A DNA stretch of 64,000 nt, from contig NC_092642.1 of NCBI RefSeq assembly GCF_039555335.1, forward strand, positions 60,367,776 through 60,431,775, in the 5' to 3' direction. Below, piece after piece: positions 1 to 14,300 of the stretch. The DNA is from Amphiura filiformis. Lineage: Eukaryota; Echinodermata; Ophiuroidea; Amphilepidida; Amphiuridae. Every line of letters begins with the position of its first letter. Position 1 is the stretch's first letter. The translations under genes and the position numbers were made by a program. Below the pieces are notes generated by a model. The model had not been told where the DNA came from. It did not search any database and saw only the letters and a list, made by a program, of their open reading frames with translations.

Positions 1-896
1 TACAAATACTGTGGGACAACTGCTGAATTTTGTTAACAGCACACATAGAGAGAGGCAGGTTGTGTTCAGACGGACATAATCATTAATGAGGGCGTATTTC
101 CATGTAGTGCACAAGGCAAAGTGCTTTGCTAACTTTGTGGCTGTTGCACATATTTGTGAAATCCTCCATGTAACCTCAAATGCATGTAGGTAATGCCATC
201 TGTGATTTGACATGATGGGGGATTCAAAAATTGCCTCTCATGAATATGCATGAAAATCACTCCATACAAACCACAGGGACCATACTATATATTTCTGCCT
301 GATCTGCTTTTTAAAGTTGTAAACATTAAAATATATTTTCTCCTCTCCTTTTTACCATGGACAAAATTGGACGACTATTTGATTGCATGTATCTCTTGTT
401 TACCAGTGTTTCCTTCATTTATTGTCAGTAACTTGGATAATTCTTGGCCAAGTTCGAACATACCTGTTGCATCCAAGTAGCACAATTACAAGCGTATATG
501 CAGTGTAAGGCATGGGCATGCAATTATGCAAATTTCTGGACTGTGTTATATGTATGTGTGTGTGTTTATTGTGGAACTACAAGCGTGCCGATCAAGTATT
601 CCAACTTAGCCAAGAATTACCTTTAGAACATACCTAGATGTATTGTACCCACATTTTATCACACATTTTAAGAAATGATTGCAGCATTGTTTCATATAAA
701 ACATGTTTCAGATTTCATAATACAATAATTCAGTGCAACAGAAATGTATCTACAAGAGAAACCGGACATGGCTTTAGAATAAGGATCATCAAACCAAACA
801 TTTAGGATTAGGGCTAGGATTTAGGGTGATATTCCTTATTTTGTACCAGAACATGACATAGGCAGTGATGGGCGGCATGGGGGGGGGGGGGTGATT
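1..896. other. No gene recognised
   Basis: Short chance reading frames only (76 and 60 codons). A GTGTGTGTG run lies near 555 and a G-run near 880. Downstream of SLC9B. Confidence 0.6.
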
Positions 897-1030
897 TAAA
901 AAATCTTGCACACAGGGAGTGTAGATTTCAAATGATTCAGGTAACCCCATTTGAAATACACACTCCCTGTGTGAAAGATTAAGGTCATGTCTTCGATAGG
1001 GGGTGTATGGATTTCAACTGGAATAGCCCA
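897..1030. mobile_element. Truncated foldback MITE, same family
   Basis: CACACAGGGAGTGTAGATTT at the left and GATTTCAACTGGAATAGCCC at the right; the left terminus is missing. Confidence 0.85.
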
Positions 1031-1126
1031 TTTGCCCAAAACATACAACAAAACTCAGCCCCATTATAAGATATGTTCCCACAAAATGAGAGGAAAGTTG
1101 CACTTTTGAGTTATGTTCCAGATGTC

Positions 1127-1257
1127 GACTGCTCAGTGCCAGAAGTGGTTAAGTGCAATAGCTGCCCTGTGAACATTTAGCAATTTACACACAGTATATT
1201 GTACTCATCTACACATGGCAGCTTTTGCACTTAAACCACTTCTGGCACTGAGCAGTC
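1127..1257. repeat. Foldback repeat
   Basis: GACTGCTCAGTGCCAGAAGT and its complement enclose a ~50 bp loop. Arms also share GGTTAAGTGCAA and GCTGCC. Confidence 0.85.
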
Positions 1258-1356
1258 CATGTGTAATATCTGGATCATAAGCTTCAAAATGAAATGATAT
1301 ATACCGGTAATTAACTTGCTAAGGTTGCTCCATCCTTTGGCAATCAAAAGTCAATA

Positions 1357-1641
1357 AGGCCTAAAAAAAAAAAATTGTTTGATTGGCGTAACCCGACCTA
1401 CCCTAAAATTAGGCCCGACCCTAACTTTTTTTATTGTTTTTTTTGCAAAAAAAAAAAAAAATTAAAAAAAATAAATTAAAATAAATCAATTTAAAAAAAA
1501 AAAAGATTTAAAAAAAAAGCCTTTATCAAACGAAATTTACAGCTTAAAAAGTAAAAAAAAAAAAAAAAAAAAAAGAATCCCGACCTACCTACCTAAAAAA
1601 TTTTTTATGTTACGCCAATCAAACAATTTTTTTTTAGGCCT
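1357..1641. repeat. Foldback repeat with A-rich core
   Basis: AGGCCTAAAAAA...TTGTTTGATTGGCGTAAC at the left pairs with GTTACGCCAATCAAACAA...TTTTTTAGGCCT at the right. CCCGACCTACC is present beside both arms. The core is mostly A. Confidence 0.85.
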
Positions 1642-2038
1642 AAACATTGAAAATTTGTTCAATGAATTGTGTCTCCTTTTATTCCCTGGCATCTTTCCAC
1701 TCACTTTTCCGAAAACTGGTATCATATTTGGTATTATATATATTTGAAGCAGGTAAAAAGGCAATGTTAACTTCAAATTTCGACCTCTGTGCCGAGTTGT
1801 GAGCATGTACCAGCCGTGATCAATTGTATTTATAAATCATGAGTTAGTATGTGAATATTGCTAGCCCATAAATATCCAAAGTTAACATTAGGTCCCCAAA
1901 ACCCAAGATTTCAGCCTCTCAATCCTGAAGTAAGTCACCAGTCCATCAATACACACATCATATAATACAATTCCACTGGCTTAGAAAGAACTCCGATATA
2001 TTTCAAAATGGTTTGTCAAACAAGACTGGCAACCCAAT

Positions 2039-2329
2039 TCACACCTCCGTTGCCTGATCTGATTTCTGTCCATCCCCCTCTGACGTTAAAGCCTTTCCAT
2101 TTTCTTGTGAATTTCCCTGCTTCTCTTCCACTGGAGATTGGAGTTCAGCATCTGCTTCCTTACAAGCTTCGACATCTTTCTTGGAGCCTGCGGCTGATAA
2201 ATGGTCTTCTGTTATGCCGCTGTCACTTTCTCCTGATGATTTTTGGAGGAATTTAGGGCCTCCCAAGGCAATGGCTATGGCACCGATGGGAGCAGTGATG
2301 ACTATTGACAGGACGGCTAATGTCAGTAA
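2039..2329 (-). CDS. SLC9B2: SLC9B exon 9 with stop codon
   Basis: Encodes the last membrane helix, LLTLAVLSIVITAPIGAIAI, then GGPKFLQKSSGESDSG and a long hydrophilic tail rich in Glu, Ser and Lys that ends SDQATEV and TGA (2041-2039). The tail is longer than in human NHA2. A possible minus-strand AATAAA lies at 1683-1678. Confidence 0.94.
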   Translation of the reverse strand, partial: LLTLAVLSIVITAPIGAIAIALGGPKFLQKSSGESDSGITEDHLSAAGSKKDVEACKEADAELQSPVEEKQGNSQENGKALTSEGDGQKSDQATEV

Positions 2330-5300
2330 CTAGAAAAATTGACAACAACAAAAATCATTGTTATGATCAGAAAAGAAGCATACATTAAGAGCTTGGATAG
2401 CAACATTTGCACAGTAAATGTTTTTTGTAGGGCCTGAGAGCACATCAGACAAGCTAAATTGCATTCTGAATACGAGGAATATTCTTCTAATATCAAATAA
2501 TTTTGATTTTTTTTTGAAATTTGCGATCGATACAGATTTTATGGCAAATTATTAAAAAATGATGTTTTTGACATTTAACAGTCCTCGAAGTAAACTTAAT
2601 AAATCTAATGATATGTACTTAAAGTGAATGTAGCTAAGATGAAAAGCATGCCATCATATTAAGATTTTGACCTTTCGTATTGAAAAAGGCAAGACTCTTT
2701 TACCCAGGTGCAATACCAGGAAGGCTCGCTGTGGAGGTGTAGCGATCCTCCATTTAGCAACATTATATGGAGGAATCGGGGCCAATCTTTTCTAAAAAAG
2801 GTGGGCACACAGGCCTGAGAACACAGATTTTTTTAATATGGCCTTACCTGTTCGCCTTGCCTCTCGGCCTCTTCTCCAGCACCCAGTCTCCTTGCTTCGT
2901 CCAATGCAATACCACCAATAGCGGCCTACAAGCAACAAAATAATGTCCTATCTTGTCAATACATGGTTTTACACTACCGGTACTCAAAGAAATTAAAGGA
3001 TCAAACTTATTTGATAACATTTTGCAAAAACAGCATTAATCTTACAAAACAGGTGAGTGTCAGTTCATTCAGTAATGTTTAGGCAACATAACTCTGGCAC
3101 TACAATGTCCAGTGACACTGAAAACACCTTGGTTAGCATCATAAGAACAAAAAAAAAAAAAAAAAAAAAGGTAAAATGCAATACCACCAATAGTGGCCTA
3201 CAAGCAACAAAATCATGTCATATCTTGTCAATACACGGTTAGATATTGATTGGTGTGATTTTTGCTCAGATATAGGCAAAGAAAAAGAAAAAAAAATCCA
3301 CTCAATATTTGTGTACATTTTTTCAAACACATAAAATGCATACCAAATCGCCAATATAATATACTACCTCCTAAATGTGACACCACTCGGGAGTTTAAAA
3401 AACACCCAGATTTTCAATAAACGGGTAGGTTTTTAATCGTGCTCATCTCTATTGGGTAGTTTTTCACAAAATTGGCAATTGAGTACCAGTATAGTGGTAC
3501 TTTTTTGGCTAAAATTTTTTTAAAAAGATTTTGTGGGAACATTTCAGTTGCTCTGTAAAATTCCAATACTAGTTAACCAGGGCATTTGGCATTTGCAGGG
3601 GAGCATTAAATAGCTCTTCTGGAGCCTTCAAGGAGAGCTGTTTAGAGCATTTACAATAGAAAGTAATGAGAGAAAGGTCCCCGAAGCTAAAAATCACTCT
3701 CCTATATCAGATTTAAGGAGAGCAGTAGAGAGTGATTGTTCTCCTCAAAAGGCAGTTCCTGGTTAACTACACACTCTCCCAAATACTACAGTGCCTCCAA
3801 TCTCAACTGAGAGTAACGCAATGTTGGATTTCACAGTGATAAGTTTCAAATTACACGCTAGCCTAATCCCGCGAAGAGCGACGTCTGTATGCTGGCGACG
3901 CAATCACATACATGCACCGATGGCACGCTGAGCCACTCTCAACACCTCTCAACTTAATACGAGACACAGTATACCATTGTGGAATGGTGTATAAGCTTTC
4001 AATGTCTGTTTAAATGATGTGAGCCAAACGCATTTCAGCACATCACATCAAAGCTCCCATTGGGCGCCCCATTCCTTTTTTAAAGGAATTTTTGTTTCCC
4101 TTACCTGTACTGTTGCTTTTGGAAGCCAAGCAAGTGCAATGAATAATCTTTCCTTGAAATTGAGTCCTGCCCACTGCACAGATATACCAGCAATTGCTAC
4201 CCTAAATGTTACGCCAACCCCGATGATAAGTATGCCAAACCCTAAATACGGGAGGAGAGAGAAGGAAGAATTGATGTATCAATATATTGTACAATGTAGT
4301 TCGCCCAAGGATTATTATGTAAATTTGGTAACAACTTTACAATGGGGTCATGTGTCAGAAGTTGGGGCTACTTTTCATGACATACTGTTTTCATAGGCGA
4401 AAACATCAGTTTTCAGATAAACGGCTGTATCTTTTTATGTGACCTGCTACCACGAAATGAGCTTAAAGTTACAAGCTGGTAGTTTCGAGACGTCCTGACT
4501 GCTGCGTTGGTTTTCTTTGTTTCACACGCACCTGTTCAAGTCAATAGTATGTCTGTATGTCCTTTGTGAACAGGGCACTGCCACCCCGGACTGCCACACA
4601 ATGGGCCATTCACGAAGGACATACAACTGGCAGCTTGGTGATCAAAATTTTTTCCCTATTTTCAGTAAACTTACCCTTAGAAATGGGTAAGGGTTCGCCG
4701 GCTTGAGCCGCATACCCCCCATCAAAATCAGGGGGGGGGCCGGCCAAGATTGGCTCAATTTTGACGTTGTCATTGGTTTTACACGTAAACACAAAAATGT
4801 CTCAAATTATTCCAAAACTGTACGTATGTTGTTAAGCACTATTTTATCAGTCTAAATCCGTTGAGGTTCGCCAGTGAACCTCATTGTAAGTACTGTTTTT
4901 TTAATTTTTTTTGTATGAATAACGCACGATATGTTACGATATATACTGAAAATTTCCCCTCGTGTATCAATGAGTTTACGTGGTGTAGTGGTTACGGATC
5001 TCGCCGCCTACGCAAAGGGTCCCGAGATCGATTCCCATCCCGGCGATGAATAAAAAATTTCTTCTTCTTTTTCTTTGAATTTAAAATTATTTATTTTCAT
5101 GTGAAAATGTATAATATATTGCACTGGGAAATATATTTTGTGCATTTTTGTTCTGTAATTTGGGCCACCCGGCCAATAGAGCTAAGAACGGATCTTGGCT
5201 CCGGGAAAAAATAATTGCGTCCATTGTGCAGGCAGTGTTGCCGTCATATTGTCTGTTTTGTTTACGCTTTTGGCTGTTGCCACATTGAATAATGTAGTCC

Positions 5301-8300
5301 ACCATCGTCTGATCAAAATAATAATTCAAGTACTCATGGACTTTGGTACACAAGTTATCAATATTATTTTGAGGCTTTACTTCACCCCTGATCAAAAGAA
5401 AAAAATGTAAAATTATCACCCAGACAAAACACAAGGGTGATGCAAGTTATTTTTCTATGGGTCTTACCTATAAGAGAAGGATTCAAGTATTCCAGAGTTA
5501 CCTCAGCACCAATAAGACCAAAAAGAATGGGTTCAAAGAAAATCCACACAATACCAACTAATTTTTTCACCGGTTCCTGGAGCGAAAGTAAAAATATAGA
5601 AATTAAAAAAAAAAAGTTGGTCCTGTTTTCATGTCTGTATTTAAAGCGTAGCATTATGTACGTATTTCGCTGGCCACAATATTGAATTGCATGTGTACAG
5701 TTAATTGCGCAGAGCATACACACATGCTTACAAGGGCGTTTTGTCAGTACACTTGCAAAACCATGGACCTCAATACTGAACTTGAACTGAAACAATGTAT
5801 AGAAGGTCAGAGGACATGCACAGGGTTCTATCTAGTCCAAGTTGAGTGCCAGCTAATTTTACTATTAAATTACCATATCATTAGAGGGAAGCAAACTCAA
5901 CTAGTGGAGGGTCGAGGGGGCAGAGCCATCACGACAATGCATTTATTCACCTCTGAATCTATTATTTTTGGAAAGATCTTTTTTTCTGTCTCTAAATAAT
6001 CATTTAAAACAATCTGCACCCCAGGGTTCTAGCTATGCCGCAGGTCAAGTGTTATCAGCGTTGATACTGGCCAGAACTTGGGAAGGAGGAAAGGGCCATG
6101 CATGAAGAAGATCTAATTGTCTGTACTGTATTAGGAATGATTTCAAACCCTAAAGGGCACCGTATGTCGACTGGTGGTTGGGTTTTGATCCCTTACCTTA
6201 TTCCTCTGCCATCCTTGTGCAGCTACAAATGCCAATATGAGACATCCCAAAGCACCAGCTCCAGGGAACTCAATTACTTTACTTCCAAATAAGGCAAATA
6301 ATCCACCACAAAGCACCAGTAAAAATCTCTTCCAAGCAATGGCAGACTGAATAAAAAAAAAACACATACAAAACAATAAAAAGATTTGATCAAATGACCA
6401 CTGTCCTCTGTACCTAGAAGGTGCAGTTGAAAACCAAAGGATGTTCCCTTTTCAAATAGTTTTACCACTTTAACATGTGCACTGTGCAGGAATGCTTTTT
6501 TGGGACATTTAGATTATAATTTTGTGCTTCTTCTGGTGGGGGGTAGGGGGAGTGGTAGATATTGTGCTTCTTCCATCTAAAAATGTGGGAGCGGAACACA
6601 TTTGATGCCAGGTTTAGGTGTCTGTGTATCACATCTATGGGTATGTTTTGTAACCAGATTAAAGAGGTACATATAGTGCACCAACAGGCAAAGTCCATGT
6701 ACTTTGTATGCAACAAGAATTTGTGCATATTCATGCGGGCTGGTCATTCTATCGCCCGTGTCCAACAACTTACGTATGGCGTTGCATGCCTTAGTGTTTA
6801 TTTGACACATATTAAGACTGCGCTTTAAAAAATGTGGTATGGTTACAGGTGCAGAGTGGGCATAGCATTTGTATCTCTTCATGGAACAGTTATCCCTCAT
6901 TAACAGACGATGCTGGACTTTGCCAGTTGGTGAATCATCTGTGGTTGTGTTCATAACCATCAACCTGATCATACTGATCCCATAACATTTTGCACCCTGA
7001 TGTGGCAGTGACGTCTAGTGCCCATTTCATTGGGCGCATATTGCTAGCATTCGCTCAAAGCACTTGGTGTACACAGGCACATGCTCGCCCCATAGATGCT
7101 GCGTGCTTGAAAACAGGTGCCTCCACACATCGGGGTGAAAAATAATATAGACAAAGAGTTTCTTTTGGCTAGGCGTAGTAGTGTTGCCCTCTTAGGCTAA
7201 TCAATTCAAAGATATCCATCTAATGGACTATTCCAGTTGAAATCCATACACCCCCCAATGGAAGACATGACATTAATCTTCCACACAGGGAGTGTAGATT
7301 TCAAATGGAGTCACCCATTCAGGTAACCCCATTTGAAATTCACACTCCCTGTGTGGAAGATTAAGGTCATGTCCTCCATAGGGGGTGTATGGATTTCAAC
7401 TGGAATAGCCCAATCCAGATGTATGTTCTTACCTGTTTAACATCAGGTATATACCAGAGAATTAGACCAGCTACTACTCCGAATGTAACACCTATTATCA
7501 TCTCCAACGGACCACGAAAAATGTTGAAAATCAAGTTACCTGTAGACAATGAGCAAGATATTGAGAACTTTATATGACTTTCCCTATGAAGTTGCCAATT
7601 GTAATCCCGTCACCAAGACTCTGCATTATTATTTTATGACGAATCCAAGTGTGTGAAAATATTGGATGCAACACATAATAATGATAAAATTGGATGCTTT
7701 ACGCCCAATATTTATTGGTCTCGCTTGAGAAAGAAAAGTTTCGTCTTTTCGAAACGTTGGGTTTTTAACTTTGTTTATTTGTCTTGTGTTACTCCCCCAT
7801 TGGATGTTGTGTCATATTTTCCCTGTTTTTAATTTTATCCATTGCTAGTGTGACACTTTTGTATCCTTTTGGATCCATCCTTTGGTTCCCCGCTGGTCAG
7901 TTGGAATAGATTTTCCCTGTTTTTATATCTCGCTATGAGGTTTAAAATATTGGATGAGACGTAGTCATAGCTCGAACAATAAATATGGGCTCAATCGATC
8001 CAACTTTATATCAAATAGCGAGAACATACATGCATAACCGGGACTTGGTCAGGGATGTAACAGCTCAATGTATCCCTGCACTGCTGGAACATGGCCAGGA
8101 TCAATACGGGGATGTAATGCATCTAAAAAGGGTTGGGGATCTACCTGGGACATTATAAAAGAGTACTCTCGACTGTGCTGGGTCATATGCATTGGGAAAC
8201 ACTAATCTATTCAATCAATTTTCCAAAGGAATCCAGGTTTGATTTGAGTCAAGAGACATTATGCACGTTTTGAAATCTTTCCGGCGGTTGCCCGGGGTTA

Positions 8301-11300
8301 GGGGCGGGAAATGGCTAGGAATGTTTAAAAAAATTTAGTGCCCCACCCTGCCAGGACTTGGCCGGGTCTATTAGAAACAGTCTCCAAAATTTTACTTGAG
8401 TGCACCACATTATGTTATTATAGTGTGAAGTATAGTCTCAACTATTAATTTCTATTGTATGCTTTTAATTAGCAGCTGTATATTTAGCCCAGGTGCATAA
8501 TATTGAATGCCTTCATACATTGTATAGTGTGCATTTATTTGAACAATTAATTGAAAACTGAATTGATTCTATGCGTATTTTGAAAACATCAATTCTTACC
8601 AATTTCAAATTACAGAGAAATATTTCATGTATGAATAAATGAGTAAATGCTAATTTCCACTGTAATTAAAAGCTTGGGCGACATAAAAACTTGTTCTAAT
8701 AGAGCGGACAGACATTTCAAAGTTTTAATTAGGGTTGGAGGTTATTTTTAATATATCGCTTTTTTTCTAAATGAATCAAAAAATCACTAAAATCTATAAT
8801 TTTTTTCCAGTCACCATGCTCGCTCCCTTCATACAGCCCGCTATATCGAAGGTTTGCTACATGTCAATAATAAGGTTTACGATGTTGAATATGAAATAAG
8901 GTCCGATTAATCCTACCCCCAACCATAACACTAACCCTAGAGAGAGCAGCGTGGTCGACTGGTCGTAGTGGTTAAGGTCTTTGACTTCGGGTGTGGCAGG
9001 TCCCCGGTTTGATCCTCTCTGGAGGCGAAATTCATATTCAATTATCAGCTCTCTCCATTACTGCATTTGAATTGTGGAGCAGATACAGTGGATGACAAAG
9101 ATCCGATTAGGGTAATATATGGCTGTTCGTACACCCTACAAATGCTCCTGGGCATCATGGGATGTTCCCCGATGATTAAACACAACCAGATGTCAATTTG
9201 AACCACATTCAATGACACTTTCAAAATCACCCTAAAAAACTTACTTTTAGACTTTTCAAAATAAAATTACCCTTACAAATGGGGTAGGCTTTTGAATCTC
9301 AGACAACACCCCGGCAAAAAAATAAGTCACAAACCCCTCAAAAAATAAGTCACAAACCCCTCATAATTAAAAAAATCTAATTTTTTTTTCTTGGACAATT
9401 AAGAATATAGTGTACACATGGAACAAAACCATGCATGCATAGTGAAATCATTCAATACCTGTAGAAAATGAGATTCCTAACACAATGCCATGGGCACTGA
9501 TGGCATAGACATTCTCACAGCTAGCCGATGCTATGGCCAGGGTTGGTATTCCTTTCCGTGTACCATAACCTTTCTCTTGTAGCAGCAGCATGGAAGGTAC
9601 AACAACGGCAGGAGATACAGCGGCAATAACAAAACTGTACAAAACACAAAAAGAAATACTGTAATCTAAATATCATCACAAGTATGACAAGCGTATCAAA
9701 CAATTAATATTGGTTCTCTAAACAGCTTAACTAAAAAATATATAAAAAAGCGCAGTGATTTATATTGCGCTACGCACAGGCACAACGCCTAGATGTTGAT
9801 CCACAAGCACACTTTACAGGTTGTCGTTGACCACTACGGCCGCATATCATGCCATGAACCATTAGACAACAACACAGGGACTTGCAACTAAAGAAGCACA
9901 CACCCTAGACATTCCACAATTGCCCTTCACAGCCAGGAACTGCTCCCAGAATTTTGTATGGGTTCCAATGAAACAATTAGCAGTAAGATCCTTGTCTCGG
10001 GGTATTTGAAGCTGACCCAATATTTAACATGATAGCATACAAACCAACGTAAGTGATCATTCAGTTTTCTACAAACTCGTAATGGCGAATTGTTTGCTCT
10101 TCATTTTCACTTCTGTCTCGGTTATTAATCCCAGAATGAAGGTGTTCATCACCCCAGGCACAGATCCAGATTTTTGGAAAAGGTAGACCTGCTCAAAAAA
10201 AATTTGATGCATTTCACTCACTTAAATTAGTCAACCCACATTTTTTAATGGTTTAATGGTAGCCATTCCCATGGAGCCACAGGGCGGGAGGGGTCACCCT
10301 CGGAGTCAGAAAAGGTTGCACATAAGGCGGTCAAAATCATTCACTTTTGCTGTATTTGGACAGGTTTCCCATGTACTCTCATATTTTAAAATTTGAACAG
10401 GGCTTCCCCCTCAAGATCTGCCCCTAGTTCACCCACTACTCACCCTAACATGAAAGCCCAATCCCAAGCAAAGTCTATAATACCATATGCCATTGCAGCA
10501 ACGAGACACGCCTCCAAGGTGCACGGGAACACAGCGAGTCGAAAACATACCCCGCTTAGCCGTTTGAGGGCCGTGGCATTGATGCCAATCCCTGCTTTGA
10601 CTAAGATGACGACCAAGGCAATGTTGCGTAACGCCATGGACCAGGATGGATAGATGTCAGCTGCGACATTGATGACGGGAATGTTTTTGAGTAAGAAACC
10701 AGCTATCAGCATACCTGTGAGTAGGATGAAAGAATTGATGTTAACACCATGAGAACTACATGTACCTGCCGATTAGCCAAAAAGAAGTATTCATTATCAA
10801 TTGGACCAATCAGCAACATTGTTAGAATAATTTCACCACGCAAAAAAATTGGGGTGAATTATTTGCAAAGCTCCATTCTGATTGGTGATTAAAGTAAATA
10901 TATCATGTAATTGACCAATCAATGGCAATGTTAGATTGGCAGGTAGTGCTCAGGGGGTTAAAATCTCATGAACATTTTTTAATGCAGGAGTCACAGGGAA
11001 TCTTGATCCGACCCTCCAAAAGCCTTTACCATTTTGTTGGTGAAAATGTCTCTAATCTTTACCTTACTGGGTAAACCATAGGGTCAATCTTGATCCTACC
11101 CTCCAAAAGCCTTCACCATTTTGTTGGTGAAAATGTGTCTAATCTTAACCTTGCTGGGCAAACCGGAGGGTGAATCTTAAACCACATGCTTTTTCAGATG
11201 CAGTGAATCTTCAACCAAAAAAAAATAATCGCAAAGGTGAATCATTGACTAATCTTTGCCCTCATGTAGATCATTATAATGCTTATAAATACATATAACC

Positions 11301-14300
11301 AACACTCACAGATCAGGTGAATCCTGACTTAATATTTTTTCTCTTTTGGTGAATCTTGAACTTACTATTTTTGGACAGAAGGTGAATCTTTGCCTAAAAA
11401 TAAATTTTGAAGAGTGAAGTGAACAAGAGTGACAGTCTTGATGAGGGTTACGAGGGTAGGTTCAAGACTCCCTTTGCATAAAGAGAGCAATATTTAAGAC
11501 TTTCCCAGGGGAATACTCCATTGGTCTGTTTTTCTCAATTCCCTACACATTGGGTTAGTTTTTCACATATTGTTCCAAAATAGAAATGGGGTACATTTTT
11601 TTACAGAAAAATCTTTAGAAATGGGTTATGTTAAAAAATAAAAGCCACAACAATTGAGCACAATTTAGCCATTTCTTGCATTAAAAAGATGTAATAAATT
11701 CACTGTTTTGCACCTTAACATACTGTAGAGTGAGATATTTTTGCAGCATTAATTTTTGTGAGATTTAAACTGTTTGGAGCAGTTTTGTGTTTCTCAGTAA
11801 TATTCACGATTATAAACAGTTACACATTAAAGCCTATTGGTTCAAAATATTTTTGCAGGCTTTCAAATTTGTTGTTCTAAAATTTACCGTGTAGAGCGCG
11901 AAAATAAAAGCCACATGAAAATTTCCCGCTTTTAATGTAATCATCTTGTCACATCCAAGTGATCTGTCTGCACTCTTCACTTTTAAGTACATATTAATTA
12001 TTAAGGTAATGACAGTCACTAATGTAACCCTTTTTTCTCCTAATGGCATCTTATTTATTCTAGTTAAAAATTATGACACATACGAACCAACAATTTCCTG
12101 ATTGCTCCAATTGAATTTCCGTTTTGAAAATGATATTGATCAATTTGTCAATTTGCTCATTTAATTTTGTATAATATAAGTGTTTGCAGATCTGTTGTAA
12201 ATACTCCTGAGTTGTGGCATACTGAATGTTTATGGCATTTAAATCCTAAAATATAATCTTGAATTAAAACCTAATCAGATGCTTTTCCTAAATTATCATT
12301 CCCTGAAGTTTTGAAAGATGACCATAAAAATGAGCTCTGATGTATGTATGTAGAGATGCGTCTGTATGATGACCAAAAAATGCTTAACCCACACACTGAT
12401 CAATACGGATACAATTGCAAAGGATTCTGGGAAGGGTAAAATATCTTTTCTGGCTCTCCTATATGGCATGTACACTAATAGGAGAGTACCAATCACTTAC
12501 CTAAAAGAGGCGGCAAATGAATCTTTGCCACAAGCCATCCTCCGATAAAGCCGCACACAATAAGTACATACAATCCAAATAAATTTCCTCCCGGTAGTGT
12601 TTCAGATCCCGTTATAGACCACAGCACCGCCCAAATAAGGATAGCAATAAGCCCTAGCGTAAGCCAGCGTGATAGAGCACCGTGCGGTGGACATAAGAAT
12701 ACATATCTAAATCTCTGGCAGCATGTTGGATTCTGACCTAGCCGGTTATGCTTTGCCAAACACGGCCGCAACGACCTCTTGGATGAATTTTGCACCGCTT
12801 CCAAAACCCATCCTCCTCCTCTTCCTCCTCCTCTATTTCATCCTCATCTCTAAGGCGACTCGGTGGACTGTACACCAGTTCTGTTTCATCTTTATCTACC
12901 ACTATAACTTCCATGTTTAATTCATCCCCATCAGTCCATGTATGTAAAGTTGTTCAGGTCTGACAATTTTGGGGGAGAATTATGAACAAAGTTCACTGTT
13001 CATATCTAGGTCAAAAGGTTGTCATGTATCTAATATAAAGCGATGTTATCTGAGATTTATCTGTACATCACAAGGTTCAAGCTCAATTGCCACAATGTGG
13101 TGCCAAAAATGTCTACGTCTAGGTTTGTCTCTTTCAAAGACCCTCATGGTCCAGGGGCACTACACAATGTGCATTGTAGGTTATTCTTTTTCAAAGACCC
13201 TCATGGTCCACGGGCACTATACAATGTCTACTTAAGGTTATTTTTTTTCAAAGGCAGTCATGGTCCAGGGGCGTTGTTTTGAAAATGGGCCAATGTAAAT
13301 AGTTCTTGTTCGCAACAATTCATTAGTACGATATGCACGCAACATTAATACCATGAAATTGAAAATACATCTTCATGGAAAAATGATGGGGGCATTTATT
13401 ACAGGGGTGTTTTTAAACACAGCAAATATGGTAGCTATTCCCTCTTAAAATGATTTAAAAAGTTAACTCCAACTTTCTTTCTGCTTTTTTTTGGCGAGGG
13501 GAGGGGAAGAAGGAAAGATGAAGAGAAAAGTTTTTTCTCCTGTCTGGTTTTGAACCTCCGACCACTAGATGTGCGGAGCACAAGACCAGGGATAAGCAAG
13601 CCATGAGAATTTACGCTGCCCGGCCAGTGTTTTGTATCTGTGCTTCCATGATTGCACAATTGGAGCATGTGGGTTGCTTGTGCATGCAGTCACTTCACAC
13701 TGTAATATTTGGTATTGTTAGTTTACCCTATCCCCGGACCCTATCTCTTCATCAACTACCAGGCTTATACACACCAATAAAAGTAACAATCACTTACCTA
13801 AAAGAGGCGGCAAATAAATCTTTGCTATAAGCCATCCTCCCATAAAGCAGCACACAATAAGTACATACAATCCAAATAAATTTCCTCCCGGTAATGTTTC
13901 TGATCCTGTTATAGACCACAGAACTGCCCAAATAAGGAACGCTATAAGCCCTAGCGTAAGCCAGCGTGATAATACACCGTGCGGTGGACATAAGAACATG
14001 TATCTAAATCTCTGGCAGCATGTTGGATTCTGACTTAGTCTGTTATGCTTTGCTAAACACGGCCGAAATGACCTCTCGAACGAATCCTTGCATCGTTTAC
14101 ACAATCCGTTCTCCTCCGTCTCATTCTCATCTCTGAGCCGACTAGGTGGATTGTACAATTCCGGCTCCTCTTTATCTAACACCATATAACTTCCATGTTC
14201 GTTCATCCCCATCTGTAACCCATCCCATTCCAATTCTTTCTCTGCGCCGGGACTGTCCGGTGGATAGCCGGGATCATCTGGGCACATACTGGTGTCATGT

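Noticed and set aside
4970-5050. tRNA gene
   Set aside because: A-box and B-box are visible but the acceptor ends do not pair, so it is a SINE head.
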